Below, piece by piece: positions 33,491-42,412 of a stretch of DNA of 64,000 bases (position 1 is its first letter; every line of letters begins with the position of its first letter). Both the position numbers and the translations under genes were made by a program. The notes under the pieces are model-generated. The model had not been told where the DNA came from. It was given only the letters and a program-made list of their open reading frames with translations, and made no database searches. This stretch comes from an uncultured Clostridia bacterium. GTDB taxonomy: Bacteria; Bacillota; Clostridia; Oscillospirales; CAG-382. The stretch is taken from positions 38,959-102,958 of the forward strand of contig CANRIX010000006.1 in assembly GCA_947630765.1 (NCBI GenBank), in the 5' to 3' direction.

Positions 33491-34735
33491 TCAGTCGTTT
33501 CCTTTCCGCAGCCTTGCGGCGTAGAACCCCTCGCAGGCGTCCCCGTTCGGCAGGAAGGTCTTTTCCTCCTCCAGCGTGAACGACGGGTGGGTTTCGAGGA
33601 ACGTTCGCACCCGTTCGCCGTTTTCCGCCCGGTTGAGCGTGCAGGTCGAATACACCAGCACGCCGCCCGCGCGGACGTAGTGCGCCGACGTTTCGAGGAT
33701 GCGCTTCTGCGTTTCCGGCAGGTCCGCGAAGGCGGACGGGTCCTTGTAGCGCAGCTCCGGCTTCGCGCCGAGCGTTCCCAAACCCGAACACGGCACGTCG
33801 CACAGCACGCGGTCGGCTTTTCCCGCGAGCGACGGGACGAAGGTCCGCGCGTCGCGCTCCTCGGTTTCGAGGATGGTCAGCCCGAGCGCTTCCGCGCTCT
33901 TTTTGAGCAGGGAAAACTTGTTCCCGTGCAGGTCCGAGCAGAGCACACGCCCCCGGTCCCGCATATCCATCGCCGCACCGAGCGCTTTCCCGCCCGGACA
34001 GGCGCAGACGTCAAACACAGTCTCGCCCGGCTTCGCGCCGAGCAGCCGCACGGCGTACTGCGAGCCGTACCCCTGGATCAGGTACGTCCCGTCCGCCGCT
34101 TCCCGCACGACCTGCGCGTGCAGGGCAGGGGAGCGGACGGTCAGCATTTCGTTTTCCCGTTCCGCGTCGAACCTTTCGCGCAGCGCTTCCGCGTCGCCCT
34201 TGAGCGGGTTGACGCGCAGCCGCAGCGGCTGCCGGACCCCGAAGGACGCTAAAATGTCCTCCCAATCGTCCGGGTACTGCGCCCGAAGCAGGTCCGCGAC
34301 CCCGTCGCACACCGAATACCGCACGGCGGCGGGCTGTTCCGCCAACCCCTTCGCCGCCTCCGCCTTTTCCCGGCAGAGCGAGCGCAGGACGGCGTTGACG
34401 AACCCGGCGCGCCGTTCCCCGAACAGCTCCTTTGTCAGCTTCACGCTCTCGTCGCAGGCGGCGCTGTCCGGCACGCGGTCCAGATAGAAAATTTGATAGG
34501 CGCCCATGCGCAAAATCTGCCGCACGCCGCGCTCCGGCTCCCGCGAACACCGCCGCGAAAGCAGGTAGTCCAGCGACCGCCGCTTTTCGGTCACGCCGAA
34601 CACCAGCGCCGACGCGAACGACGCGTCCCGCTCGGACAGCCCGCGCACATTCCCCAGCGCGAGGTTCGCGAACGCCCCGTCCCGCTCGACGCGCTCCAGC
34701 ACCCGATAGGCGGTCCCACGCGCCGCGTCAATCAT
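33491..34735 (-). CDS. rsmB: 16S rRNA (cytosine(967)-C(5))-methyltransferase RsmB
   Basis: A 414-residue protein with an N-terminal NusB-like RNA-binding domain (about 1-130) and a C-terminal SAM methyltransferase. SAM and catalytic motifs are VFDVCACPGGKALG, CDVPCSGLGTLGAKPELRYK (Pro-Cys motif) and LVYSTCTLNRAENGERV (nucleophile Cys region). The start overlaps the end of fmt by 8 nt and the stop abuts the rlmN ATG. Confidence 0.93.
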   Translation of the reverse strand: MIDAARGTAYRVLERVERDGAFANLALGNVRGLSERDASFASALVFGVTEKRRSLDYLLSRRCSREPERGVRQILRMGAYQIFYLDRVPDSAACDESVKLTKELFGERRAGFVNAVLRSLCREKAEAAKGLAEQPAAVRYSVCDGVADLLRAQYPDDWEDILASFGVRQPLRLRVNPLKGDAEALRERFDAERENEMLTVRSPALHAQVVREAADGTYLIQGYGSQYAVRLLGAKPGETVFDVCACPGGKALGAAMDMRDRGRVLCSDLHGNKFSLLKKSAEALGLTILETEERDARTFVPSLAGKADRVLCDVPCSGLGTLGAKPELRYKDPSAFADLPETQKRILETSAHYVRAGGVLVYSTCTLNRAENGERVRTFLETHPSFTLEEEKTFLPNGDACEGFYAARLRKGND

Positions 34736-35651
34736 GGAAGCACAGCCCCGCTTTGTCCCGCAAGCCGTTCCAGAAGCTGAAAGCGTCCATTTTTCCCTTG
34801 CCCTCCGGCTGCACGACCGTCAGCAGGACGCTCCCGTCCGCGCAGGCAACCTCGACGCCGTCCTTCCCGGCGGAAAGCACGGTCCCCGGCTCGCCGCGAC
34901 CGTCCGAAACGCGTGCGGCAAGCAGCTTGACCCGCTTCTCCCCGAGCAGACCGAACGCGGTCGGGGCGGGGGAGAGGGCGCGGATGCGGTCATGGGTCTG
35001 CTTCGCCGTTTCGCGGAAGGAGACGAACAGGTCCCCCTTTTCCAGCTTCGCCGCGTAGCAGCTTTCGCCGCTCTGCTTCCGGCGCGGGATATTCCCGGCC
35101 TCCGCGAGGTCTAAAAATTCCCGCAACGCTTCCGCACCGAGGGCGCAGAGCGCGTCGTGGTATTCCCCGCCGGTCATTTCCGGGGGGATCTCCATGGATC
35201 TCTGCAGAATGATGTCCCCGGTGTCCAGCCCTTCGTCCATAACCATCATCGTCACACCGCCGACCGTGTCGCCGTGCAGGATCGCCCGCTGGATCGGCGA
35301 CGCCCCGCGCCAGCGCGGGAGCAGGGACGCGTGGACGTTCACGCAGCCCAAACGCGGGATCGCAAGCACCGACGCGGGCAGCAGCTTCCCGTAGGCGGCG
35401 ACGACGAACAGGTCCGCGCCGACTTCGCGCAGCATCGACGCCGCTTCCGGCGTTCGCAGCGTCGTCGGGGTTTCCACCCGCAATCCGGCGTTTTCAGCCA
35501 GCTTTTTTACCGGCGACGGGGTCAGCGCGTAGCCGCGCCCCTTCGGCTTATCCGGCTGGGTCAGCACCAGCGCGACCTCCTGCCCCGCGTCGAGCAGCGT
35601 CCGCAGCGCGCCGCAGGCGAAGTCCGGCGTCCCCATGAAAACCGTTCTCAT
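34728..35651 (-). CDS. fmt: Methionyl-tRNA formyltransferase
   Basis: A 307-residue enzyme that formylates initiator Met-tRNA using 10-formyl-tetrahydrofolate. Motifs are VFMGTPDFACGAL at the N-terminus, TQPDKPKGRG, the NVHASLLPRWRGASPIQRAI active site, and MDEGLDTGDII. A C-terminal OB-like tRNA-binding domain follows. Its partner def lies 10 nt upstream, the normal arrangement for N-formyl-Met processing. Confidence 0.96.
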   Translation of the reverse strand: MRTVFMGTPDFACGALRTLLDAGQEVALVLTQPDKPKGRGYALTPSPVKKLAENAGLRVETPTTLRTPEAASMLREVGADLFVVAAYGKLLPASVLAIPRLGCVNVHASLLPRWRGASPIQRAILHGDTVGGVTMMVMDEGLDTGDIILQRSMEIPPEMTGGEYHDALCALGAEALREFLDLAEAGNIPRRKQSGESCYAAKLEKGDLFVSFRETAKQTHDRIRALSPAPTAFGLLGEKRVKLLAARVSDGRGEPGTVLSAGKDGVEVACADGSVLLTVVQPEGKGKMDAFSFWNGLRDKAGLCFHD

Positions 35652-35661
35652 GCACGTTCCC

Positions 35662-36147
35662 TCATTCCGATTCCAGTTCTTCCAGCTCCTCCGGCGTGAG
35701 CATCCGGCTCGCCTTATCCACGTACAGCACCCCGTCGAGGTGGTCGATCTCGTGGCAGAGCGCCCGCGCGAGCAGCCCCTCCCCGGTCAGCGTGAACGGC
35801 TCCCCGTCCCGGTCGAGCGCCTGCACAGTCACCTGCATCGGTCGCTTGACGATCCCGCATTCGTCCGGCAGGGACAGGCAGCCCTCGCGGTCCTCCTGCT
35901 CCCCTTCGGTCGCGGTGATGACCGGGTTGACCAGGTCGATGCGTCCGTCGCCGACGTCGATGACGACCGCTCGGCGCAGCACGCCGACCTGCGGCGCGGC
36001 AAGCCCGACCCCGTTCGCCTCCCGCATGGTCTCGTACATGTCGTCGAGCAGGGTGCGGGTGCGCTGGTTCACGCCGTCGAGCGGACGGCTGGTGCGGCGA
36101 AGCTCCGCTTCGTACGCGTCACGGGTCAGGATATGCAGTAAAGCCAT
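35662..36147 (-). CDS. def: Peptide deformylase
   Basis: A 161-residue Fe/Zn enzyme that removes the formyl group from new proteins. All three motifs are present: GVGLAAPQVG, EGCLSLPDE (metal Cys) and CHEIDHLDGVLY (two metal His and the catalytic Glu). It lies between priA and fmt. An expected neighbour of this block in other Firmicutes, coaBC, is not here. Confidence 0.96.
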   Translation of the reverse strand: MALLHILTRDAYEAELRRTSRPLDGVNQRTRTLLDDMYETMREANGVGLAAPQVGVLRRAVVIDVGDGRIDLVNPVITATEGEQEDREGCLSLPDECGIVKRPMQVTVQALDRDGEPFTLTGEGLLARALCHEIDHLDGVLYVDKASRMLTPEELEELESE

Positions 36148-36180
36148 AAAAATTCGCTCCTTTTGTGTCGGAAAAACGGT

Positions 36181-38664
36181 TCAGACGACGGCGGGATTCA
36201 CGTCCGCCTCCAGGCGCGCCGAGCGGGGGCATTTCGCAAGCCCCTGCGCGTACACGTCGGCGAAGAATTCCCGCGCCTTCGCGGAATCCGAGTATTTCAG
36301 GATCAAGCGCTGCCGGAACCGCCCGCCGACGCGGTAGATGCCGCTCGGGTAGGGCCCGAACAGGCGCAGCTTCACGTCCGGCTCGCGCTCGTGCGCCGCC
36401 TTGAGCAGCGACGCGAATTCCTCCGCGAACGCCGAACAGACCGCCTCCTCCGGCGCGGACACGCCGAACACCAGCATCGAGCAGAACGGCGGGAACTGCA
36501 CCGACCTCCGCAGCCGGATCTCAGATTGATAAAACGCTTCGTAATCCTGCGTCGCCGCCAGCTGCAGCACCTCGTTGTCCGGGTTGTAGGTCTGCAGGAT
36601 CGCGAGCCCCTGCCCGCTCTTCCGTCCGGCGCGACCGACCAGCTGCGTCACGAGCGAGAAGGTCCGCTCCCCGGCCCGGAAATCGTTCTGGTAGAGCGTG
36701 CTGTCGACGGAAACCACCCCGACGAGGTCCACGCCCGGGAAATCCAGCCCTTTCGCGACCATCTGCGTGCCGAACAGCACCTCCGCTTCGCGGTTCTCGA
36801 AGGCGGATAGGATGCGGCGGTGGGCGGATTTTTCGCCGGTCGTGTCCGCGTCCAGCCGCAGCGCACGGACGGTCGGGAACCGCTCCTCCAGCTCCTCCTG
36901 CAGTTTCTGCGTGCCGAACCCGAAGTAGCCGATATGTTCGCTCCCGCAGACGTCGCAGACCTTCGGAAGCGGACGCGTGTAGCCGCAGTAGTGGCAGTTC
37001 AGCCGCCCAGCACCCTTCCGTGCGCCGTCGTAGGCGTGGTAGGTCAGGGAAACCGTGCACTGCGGACAGGCGAACACCGCCCCGCACTTCGCGCAGGAGA
37101 CGTGCGAGCGGTAGCCCCGCCGATTGGCGAACAGGATCGCCTGCCGCCCGTCGGAGACCGTCTTTTCGAGCGTTTCGCAAAGCGCCTTGCCGAGCAGTTT
37201 ATCCGGGAACGCGTTTTCGTCCCCGCGCAGGTCCTCGATGCGGACCTGCGGCAGCGGCGCGTCGCCGTAGCGTTTGGTGAGCTTGACGAGGGTGTATGCC
37301 CCGGTCTCCGCCTTGAAGCGGCTTTCGACCGACGGCGTCGCCGACGCGAGCAGCAGCAGCGCGTTGTTCCGCGCGCAGCGGAACCGGGCGACGTCCCGGG
37401 CGTGGTAGCGCGGGGAGGTCTCGCTCTTGTAGGTGCTTTCCTGCTCCTCGTCGATGACGATTACGCCGAGGTCCCGCACCGGGGAAAACACCGCGCTGCG
37501 GGTGCCGAGCACGACCCGGATGCGCCCCTCCCGCATGGCGCGGAAGGCGTCCAGCCGCTCCCCGGCGGAAAGCATCGAATGGATCAGCGCAAGCTGCTCC
37601 CCGAACGCGGCGCGGTAGGTGTTCGCCGCCTGCGCCGTCAGGGCGATCTCCGGCAGAAGCAGGATCGCGCTCTGCCCTTTTGCGAGCACGTGGCGGACGG
37701 TTTCGACGATGACGCGGGTCTTCCCGCTGCCCGTCACGCCGTAGAGCAGCGCCGCCTGCGGTTCGGGTCTGTCGGCGAGGGAAGTCAAAGTCCCGACCGC
37801 TTCCGCCTGCTCCTCCGAAAGCGCCGTCTGCGCCGCCTGCGGGACAGGCTCGAGCGTGGACAGGTAATCCCGCTCCACGCGGACCTCCTCCCGCTTCAGC
37901 ACCCCGCGCTTGACCAGCGCGGACGCGACCGACGCGGACACGCCGCTATAAAGCGACAGCTCCCTTGGCGTCGCGAACGGGTAATGGCTCAGCACCTCCA
38001 GCACCACCCGCTGCTTGTCGGTCAGCCCGCCGTCCTCGCTCAGCAAGGCGAGCAATTGCTCCGGCGGGACGTTCGGGCGCAGGATCTGCTGGGTTTTTTC
38101 GTTGAATTGCCGGCGGACCCGCGACCGGCGGGCGATATACCCCGCCCGGCAGAGCGAGCGCAGACCGTCCGGCGCGTCCTCGCCGAAAACCGAGAGCAGC
38201 TCTTCCTCCGCCGCTTCCCCCTCCGCCGAAACCGCCCGGTAGAGCGTTTCGAGGTCCTCGCGCAGAGGCTTTTTGGGGGTCTTTTCGGTCAGGACGTAAA
38301 AGGTTTCCGTGTGCAGGTTCAGCCCCGGCGGCAGGATGGCCCGCAGCGCCTGCCCGAAGCTGCAAAGGAAGCGCTCCTTCATGAACAGGCAGAGCTCCAG
38401 CAGCTCCTCCGGCAGGTCGATCGGGTAATCCAGCACGGACGAGACGGACTTGACGTTCGGCAGGTCGCACGCGTCCGCGAAGTCCGTCGCCAGGGCGCTG
38501 ACCTGCTTATTTCCCGCGCCGAACGGGACGACCAGCAGCGTCCCCCGCCGCACCTGCCCGGAAAGCCTCTCCGGCAGCCGGTAGGTGTACGGCCGGTCCG
38601 CGCCGAACGGGACGTCCAGCAGCCGCACGCGGACGAACGCGGGGGAGGGGTCCCCCTGTCTCAC
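36181..38664 (-). CDS. priA: Primosomal replication restart helicase PriA
   Basis: An 827-residue superfamily 2 helicase that reloads the replisome at stalled forks. An N-terminal 3'-DNA-binding domain is followed by helicase motifs LLYGVTGSGKTRVI (Walker A), LLLPEIALTAQ, VIVIDEEQEST (motif II), ASATPSVES, and a C-terminal helicase lobe. Eight zinc-binding cysteines lie around CAKCGAVFACPQC, CHYCGY and CDVCGSEH. Motif II reads DEEQ where PriA usually has DEEH. The GTG start forms a GTGA overlap with the rpoZ stop, which rules out the longer upstream frame. Confidence 0.94.
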   Translation of the reverse strand: MRQGDPSPAFVRVRLLDVPFGADRPYTYRLPERLSGQVRRGTLLVVPFGAGNKQVSALATDFADACDLPNVKSVSSVLDYPIDLPEELLELCLFMKERFLCSFGQALRAILPPGLNLHTETFYVLTEKTPKKPLREDLETLYRAVSAEGEAAEEELLSVFGEDAPDGLRSLCRAGYIARRSRVRRQFNEKTQQILRPNVPPEQLLALLSEDGGLTDKQRVVLEVLSHYPFATPRELSLYSGVSASVASALVKRGVLKREEVRVERDYLSTLEPVPQAAQTALSEEQAEAVGTLTSLADRPEPQAALLYGVTGSGKTRVIVETVRHVLAKGQSAILLLPEIALTAQAANTYRAAFGEQLALIHSMLSAGERLDAFRAMREGRIRVVLGTRSAVFSPVRDLGVIVIDEEQESTYKSETSPRYHARDVARFRCARNNALLLLASATPSVESRFKAETGAYTLVKLTKRYGDAPLPQVRIEDLRGDENAFPDKLLGKALCETLEKTVSDGRQAILFANRRGYRSHVSCAKCGAVFACPQCTVSLTYHAYDGARKGAGRLNCHYCGYTRPLPKVCDVCGSEHIGYFGFGTQKLQEELEERFPTVRALRLDADTTGEKSAHRRILSAFENREAEVLFGTQMVAKGLDFPGVDLVGVVSVDSTLYQNDFRAGERTFSLVTQLVGRAGRKSGQGLAILQTYNPDNEVLQLAATQDYEAFYQSEIRLRRSVQFPPFCSMLVFGVSAPEEAVCSAFAEEFASLLKAAHEREPDVKLRLFGPYPSGIYRVGGRFRQRLILKYSDSAKAREFFADVYAQGLAKCPRSARLEADVNPAVV

Positions 38665-38915
38665 GTTTCCGCCGGCGGGGTGATCCGATACTCCCCGGAC
38701 GCGATCTTGTTGACCGCGACGGAGACGGGATTGCGCACCTCGTAGTCCGCGAACGCGCTCTTCGGCAGGAACTCCAGCTCGCGGTGCTTCTCCGCGTACT
38801 CGGTCTCCTCGAGCATCTTTTCGGTGATATGGCGGGCGCACTTCGCGGTCGCGATGACCAGTGCGTAACGGTTGACCTGACCGTGCGTCAGGTTCTGAAT
38901 GGATGGGTATAACAT
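38661..38915 (-). CDS. rpoZ: DNA-directed RNA polymerase omega subunit
   Basis: An 84-residue RNA polymerase assembly subunit. The MLYPSIQNLTHGQVNRYALVI start, the ATAKCARHI segment and the KSAFADYEVRNPVSVAVNKIASGEYRI end match Firmicutes omega. Its stop overlaps the priA GTG by 4 nt. It follows remA directly, whereas gmk separates them in most relatives. Confidence 0.9.
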   Translation of the reverse strand: MLYPSIQNLTHGQVNRYALVIATAKCARHITEKMLEETEYAEKHRELEFLPKSAFADYEVRNPVSVAVNKIASGEYRITPPAET

Positions 38916-38937
38916 TGTTTCTCTGCCTTTCGCTGTC

Positions 38938-39183
38938 TTAGGTGGTTTCCTGCTTCTGTATCTGTTCCTGCAAAACGGAGGTCTCCTCCGCGCAGCAGAT
39001 GATGTGTTCGCTGTCGGTGATCAGCACCGACCGGGTCTTGCGGCTCCCGGACACGTCGATGACCCGTCCGGCGTTCTTCGCGTCCTGCACCAGCCGCCGC
39101 ACCGGGAGCGAATCCGGGCTGACCAGCGCGACGACGCGGGACAGGCTGACGTAGTTCCCGCCGCCGAGATGCAGCATTTCCAT
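38938..39183 (-). CDS. remA: RemA/YlzA-family regulatory protein (DUF370)
   Basis: An 81-residue DNA-binding regulator of the RemA family, which activates matrix and osmotic genes in Bacillus. The conserved core is HLGGGNYVSLSRVVALVSPDS, then GRVIDVSGSRKTRSVLITDSEHI. The ATG 39183 start gives the family N-terminus; an in-frame second Met is two codons later. It sits between yicC and rpoZ as usual. It is among the most conserved small proteins of this block. Confidence 0.88.
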   Translation of the reverse strand: MEMLHLGGGNYVSLSRVVALVSPDSLPVRRLVQDAKNAGRVIDVSGSRKTRSVLITDSEHIICCAEETSVLQEQIQKQETT

Positions 39184-39203
39184 CTCTTTCGCCCTCTCTT
39201 TTT

Positions 39204-40082
39204 CTATTCGATATTCTGGACCTGCTCGCGGATCTTTTCGACCTCGTTCTTCGCCGCAAGCACCAGCTTCGTGAAGCGCAGGTCTGCGGATTTCGAGCCG
39301 ATCGTGTTGCATTCCCGGTTGATCTCCTGCGTCAGGAAATCCAGCCGGCGACCGACCGGCGCGTCCTCGCGCAGCAGCTCCCGGAACTGCCGCAGATGGC
39401 TGTCCAGCCGGGCGACCTCCTCGCTCACGTCCGCCTTGTCGGCAAAGACGGCGCATTCTGTCAGCAGGCGGCTTTCGTCCACCTGCACCTGCCCGAGCAG
39501 CTCCTGCACGCGGTTCCGCATCCGCTCGTTCGCCTCCGCGACGACCTGCGGCAACAGCGTTTCGACCTCCGAACGGATGGCTTCGAGCGTTTCGATGTGC
39601 GAAAGCAGGTCCTCCGCCAGCCGGCACCCCTCGGTCTGCCGCATCTCCGTGCAGAGCGCGAACGCCCGCTTCGCGACCGGCTCGACCGCCGCCCAGACGG
39701 CGTTCATATCCTCGTCCGGCGTCGTCTGCGAGAAGCTGTCCGGCTTCGCCGCGACGGTCTGCACCGTGACCTCCCCGCCCAGCGAAAATTCCTGCTGCAT
39801 CTGTCGCAGCAATCGGACGTAGCTTTCCACGAACGTTCGGTTGAGCGAAAGTTCGACGTTCCCGCCGCCGACCGGCTCGACGGTCAGATTGACCTCCAGC
39901 TTCCCGCGCGAGAAGCAGGCGGACGCGAGGGACTTGAGCTTCTCCTCCAGCGCCCCGTACAGCCGCCCGGTGCGGACCGAAAGGTCGAGGTACCGGCTGT
40001 TGACCGACCGCACCTCCACCTGGATATCCCATTCGCCGGAGCGTTCCCGCTCCCGACCGTAGCCGGTCATGCTTTTGACCAT
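39204..40082 (-). CDS. yicC: YicC/YloC-family endoribonuclease
   Basis: A 292-residue protein of the YicC family, recently shown to be RNases in other bacteria. Typical segments are MVKSMTGYGRE at the start, VEVRSVNSRYLDLSVR, FSRGKLEVNLTVEP, and the C-terminal VGRRLDFLTQEINRECNTIGSKSADL with VLAAKNEVEKIREQVQNIE. ATG 40082 is preceded by GGAAAGGA. It heads the yicC-remA-rpoZ run. Confidence 0.92.
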   Translation of the reverse strand: MVKSMTGYGRERERSGEWDIQVEVRSVNSRYLDLSVRTGRLYGALEEKLKSLASACFSRGKLEVNLTVEPVGGGNVELSLNRTFVESYVRLLRQMQQEFSLGGEVTVQTVAAKPDSFSQTTPDEDMNAVWAAVEPVAKRAFALCTEMRQTEGCRLAEDLLSHIETLEAIRSEVETLLPQVVAEANERMRNRVQELLGQVQVDESRLLTECAVFADKADVSEEVARLDSHLRQFRELLREDAPVGRRLDFLTQEINRECNTIGSKSADLRFTKLVLAAKNEVEKIREQVQNIE

Positions 40083-40104
40083 TCCCGCATATTCCTTTCC
40101 GCGG

Positions 40105-40632
40105 TCACTTCCGCATTCGGTTCTTGCATTTTTTGATGTAGAGCAGGGAGATCCGCGCGATCGCCACGTCGTAGACCGCCAACGTCGCGTTTCCGAGCGC
40201 GAGCAGCGCCCCGTAGAGCCATTTCGCTTCCCCGACCTCCGCTTCCAGCCCTGCGATTTCCCCGAGCAGCAGCGCGGCAAGCACCAGAAACGCGTTGAAG
40301 CAGGCGAACTTGACCGCCCACCGCAGCATACGCACGCGCAGCTTATCCAAATAGACCTTCAAAACCGGGTAGTACCCGAAGAACAGTGCAAACGTCACCG
40401 TCGCGATGCGCATCGGGAACAGCAGCAGCGAAAGCACCGCCGACACCGCGAACACCCCGACCGCCCAGCCGGTCCCCAGCTCCAGCACGGCGACCATCAC
40501 CGCGAAGGACGCGAGCGCCGCGGCGGACAGCTCGACGACGTCGACCAGCGAGCCGAGCGTCAGAATGACGACGGCAAGCGCGGAGAGCATTCCCGCAAGG
40601 GCGATCCGCCCGCTTTGATTCCGTCGGTTCAT
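40105..40632 (-). CDS. Uncharacterised multi-pass membrane protein
   Basis: A 175-residue hydrophobic protein with about five helices: ALAGMLSALAVVILTLGSL, AALASFAVMVAVLELGTGW, VGVFAVSAVLSLLLFPM, VTFALFFGYYPVLKVYL and FACFNAFLVLAALLLGEIAG. A basic tail closes it. The general layout is like small-molecule uptake S-components, but no family signature is clear and no ECF energy-coupling genes are nearby. It lies 22 nt upstream of yicC and is probably cotranscribed. Confidence 0.7.
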   Translation of the reverse strand: MNRRNQSGRIALAGMLSALAVVILTLGSLVDVVELSAAALASFAVMVAVLELGTGWAVGVFAVSAVLSLLLFPMRIATVTFALFFGYYPVLKVYLDKLRVRMLRWAVKFACFNAFLVLAALLLGEIAGLEAEVGEAKWLYGALLALGNATLAVYDVAIARISLLYIKKCKNRMRK

Positions 40633-40681
40633 TCGCGTTTTTCCCTTCCATAAATATATTCGCTTCCCTGCGCGGGCGGAT

Positions 40682-41281
40682 TCAGCAGCGTCCGCCGTTG
40701 CACAGGCAGTTCATGCACATCATCGCCGAGCACATGTCGCAGATGTCGCACCCCTGTCCGCCCTGGACGTTCGTCGTGTACGGGCTTTGCGCCGCACCGC
40801 TGTTGAGCCGCTGCAGGAACGAGCGGTACTCCCCGTTGTACGGGTCCATCGAGCAGGCGGTCTCGATCTCGCTTCGGGCGTCCTGCAGCCAGCCCTTCTG
40901 GTAGAGCAGGACCCCGTTGAGGAAGTGCCATTCGGCGTTCCGGTCCCCGACGGACACCCGGTTGAGCAGGTTTTCCGCCTCCGCCGTCCGCCCGTTGTTG
41001 AGCAATTGCCGCACGCGAGCGTACTCCGTGCCGCCCGCATAGGACGATCCCGACGAATACGACCCCGACGACTGCCCCGACGACCCGCCGTTCGCCCGCA
41101 GCTTCTGGATCTCGTCGTAGGCTTCGTTGATCTCCTTCATCTTCTCTGCCGCGAGGTTAGCGAGGGGGTTATCCGTGTAGTTGTCCGGGTGGTACTGCTT
41201 GACGAGCGCCCGGTAGGCTTTCTTGATCTCCGCGTCCGTCGCGTCGGGTGAAACGCCGAGGACCTTGTAGGGGTCAGACAT
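40682..41281 (-). CDS. J-domain protein with TPR-like region and Cys-rich tail
   Basis: A 199-residue protein with an N-terminal J domain (1-65; HPD at 31-33, which activates Hsp70), a Ser/Gly linker (about 65-85), a helical TPR-like region (about 87-160) and a C-terminal cluster of seven Cys ([22 protein letters not shown] region) likely to bind metal. Its start overlaps the DUF5685-like gene by 8 nt, so the two probably act together, perhaps in folding or metal loading. The exact role is unknown. Confidence 0.85.
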   Translation of the reverse strand: MSDPYKVLGVSPDATDAEIKKAYRALVKQYHPDNYTDNPLANLAAEKMKEINEAYDEIQKLRANGGSSGQSSGSYSSGSSYAGGTEYARVRQLLNNGRTAEAENLLNRVSVGDRNAEWHFLNGVLLYQKGWLQDARSEIETACSMDPYNGEYRSFLQRLNSGAAQSPYTTNVQGGQGCDICDMCSAMMCMNCLCNGGRC

Positions 41282-42164
41282 GGGTTGGTTCTCCTTTCGT
41301 CCGTCGGGCTTGCGCCTGTCGAATGGCTTCCCGACCGCCGAGGTCGCTGATATTGAACAGAATGCGGTCGATCCCGGTCAGGTTCGGTCCGCACGCGAGG
41401 GCATAAGTGCGGGAAAAGACGTTGAGGCTGTCCTCGAGCGTCTGGCGGATCTCCGCTTCCTGCGCGAGGGCTTGCCCGACCGAGCCGTAGCGCGCGAGGA
41501 ACGGGTTGTAGTTCCCGCTTTCCCCGTCCTCCGGCAGGTCGTCGTAGGCGTCGACGAGGTAGATGAACCGCCCGATATGGTAGCCGCATTGGGCGGCGAT
41601 ATCCCGCTTTTCGCCGGTCAGCCCGTCGCAGGCGACGTCGCGCAGGATGCGCCCGAAGCAGTCGGCGGTGCGGTCGGGAGAGGGGCAGTTCTGCGCTTCC
41701 AAGGTGCGCAGCTCCTCGATCGGACCGCTGATGCACCGCTCCAGCGCTTCGCCGTCCGCGCAGACGCGTCTGCTCTTCTTTCGGATGCGCCGGAAGAACG
41801 GGGCGAGCAGCCGCTTGCCGAACCGCCGGATGCCCGTTTCGTCCCGCAGGTCGTCCTCCCACTTGTAGTAGGCGAACAGCCCGAACGCGGACGCGGTGAA
41901 CGAAAACACCTCGTCGCACACCAGCACCGGCTTCTTTCGCAGCTTGTACGGGCATCGCGCGTTCCGCACGGTCGGCTCTTCGCCGCAAAGCGACAGCCGA
42001 AGCAGGCTCAGCGCCGTGAAATCGTAGCTCAGGAAGAAGCGGGAAGCGTGGCTCAAGTGCTTGCCGCTGTACCGGCAAAGCCCGCAGTAGACCGCGTCGT
42101 AGAAATTCGCTTCCTTCACGAGCAGCTCGTTCCGGACCGGGCGAATATAGCCGAACACCCACAC
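41274..42164 (-). CDS. DUF5685 family protein
   Basis: A 296-residue, mainly helical protein beginning [18 protein letters not shown]. The segments [56 protein letters not shown] and a final [11 protein letters not shown] match DUF5685, a family of unknown function usually next to a J-domain gene. Conserved Cys residues hint at metal binding. It is first in the leftward operon, driven by TTGCGT-17-TATAAT immediately upstream. Confidence 0.8.
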   Translation of the reverse strand: MWVFGYIRPVRNELLVKEANFYDAVYCGLCRYSGKHLSHASRFFLSYDFTALSLLRLSLCGEEPTVRNARCPYKLRKKPVLVCDEVFSFTASAFGLFAYYKWEDDLRDETGIRRFGKRLLAPFFRRIRKKSRRVCADGEALERCISGPIEELRTLEAQNCPSPDRTADCFGRILRDVACDGLTGEKRDIAAQCGYHIGRFIYLVDAYDDLPEDGESGNYNPFLARYGSVGQALAQEAEIRQTLEDSLNVFSRTYALACGPNLTGIDRILFNISDLGGREAIRQAQARRTKGEPTHV

Positions 42165-42184
42165 TCCTCCATTCTTAACAATTC

Positions 42185-42213
42185 ATTATAGCACAAAAAA
42201 TTGTAAAACGCAA
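42185..42213 (-). promoter_or_regulatory. SigA-type promoter of the DUF5685/J-domain operon
   Basis: Minus strand TTGCGT (42213-42208), a 17-bp spacer and TATAAT (42190-42185). The TATAAT lies only about 20 nt before the ATG, so the leader is very short. Confidence 0.7.
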
Positions 42214-42412
42214 CCGTTCCCGGAAAAGAAATTTGAATTTTTGCCCGGTTTTCCCGTGAATTTTTTGCGACGGGGCGGGAAAGGGCGAAAAAATTTTCGC
42301 CGGAAAGGAAAAATTTTGCCGGAAAGGAAGTATTTTTCCGATTTCGGGCGTATAAAAGAAATGGAAAAGACGGGTCCTGTCGAAAAAGACGGGTTCGAAA
42401 GGGGTGTGCGGC

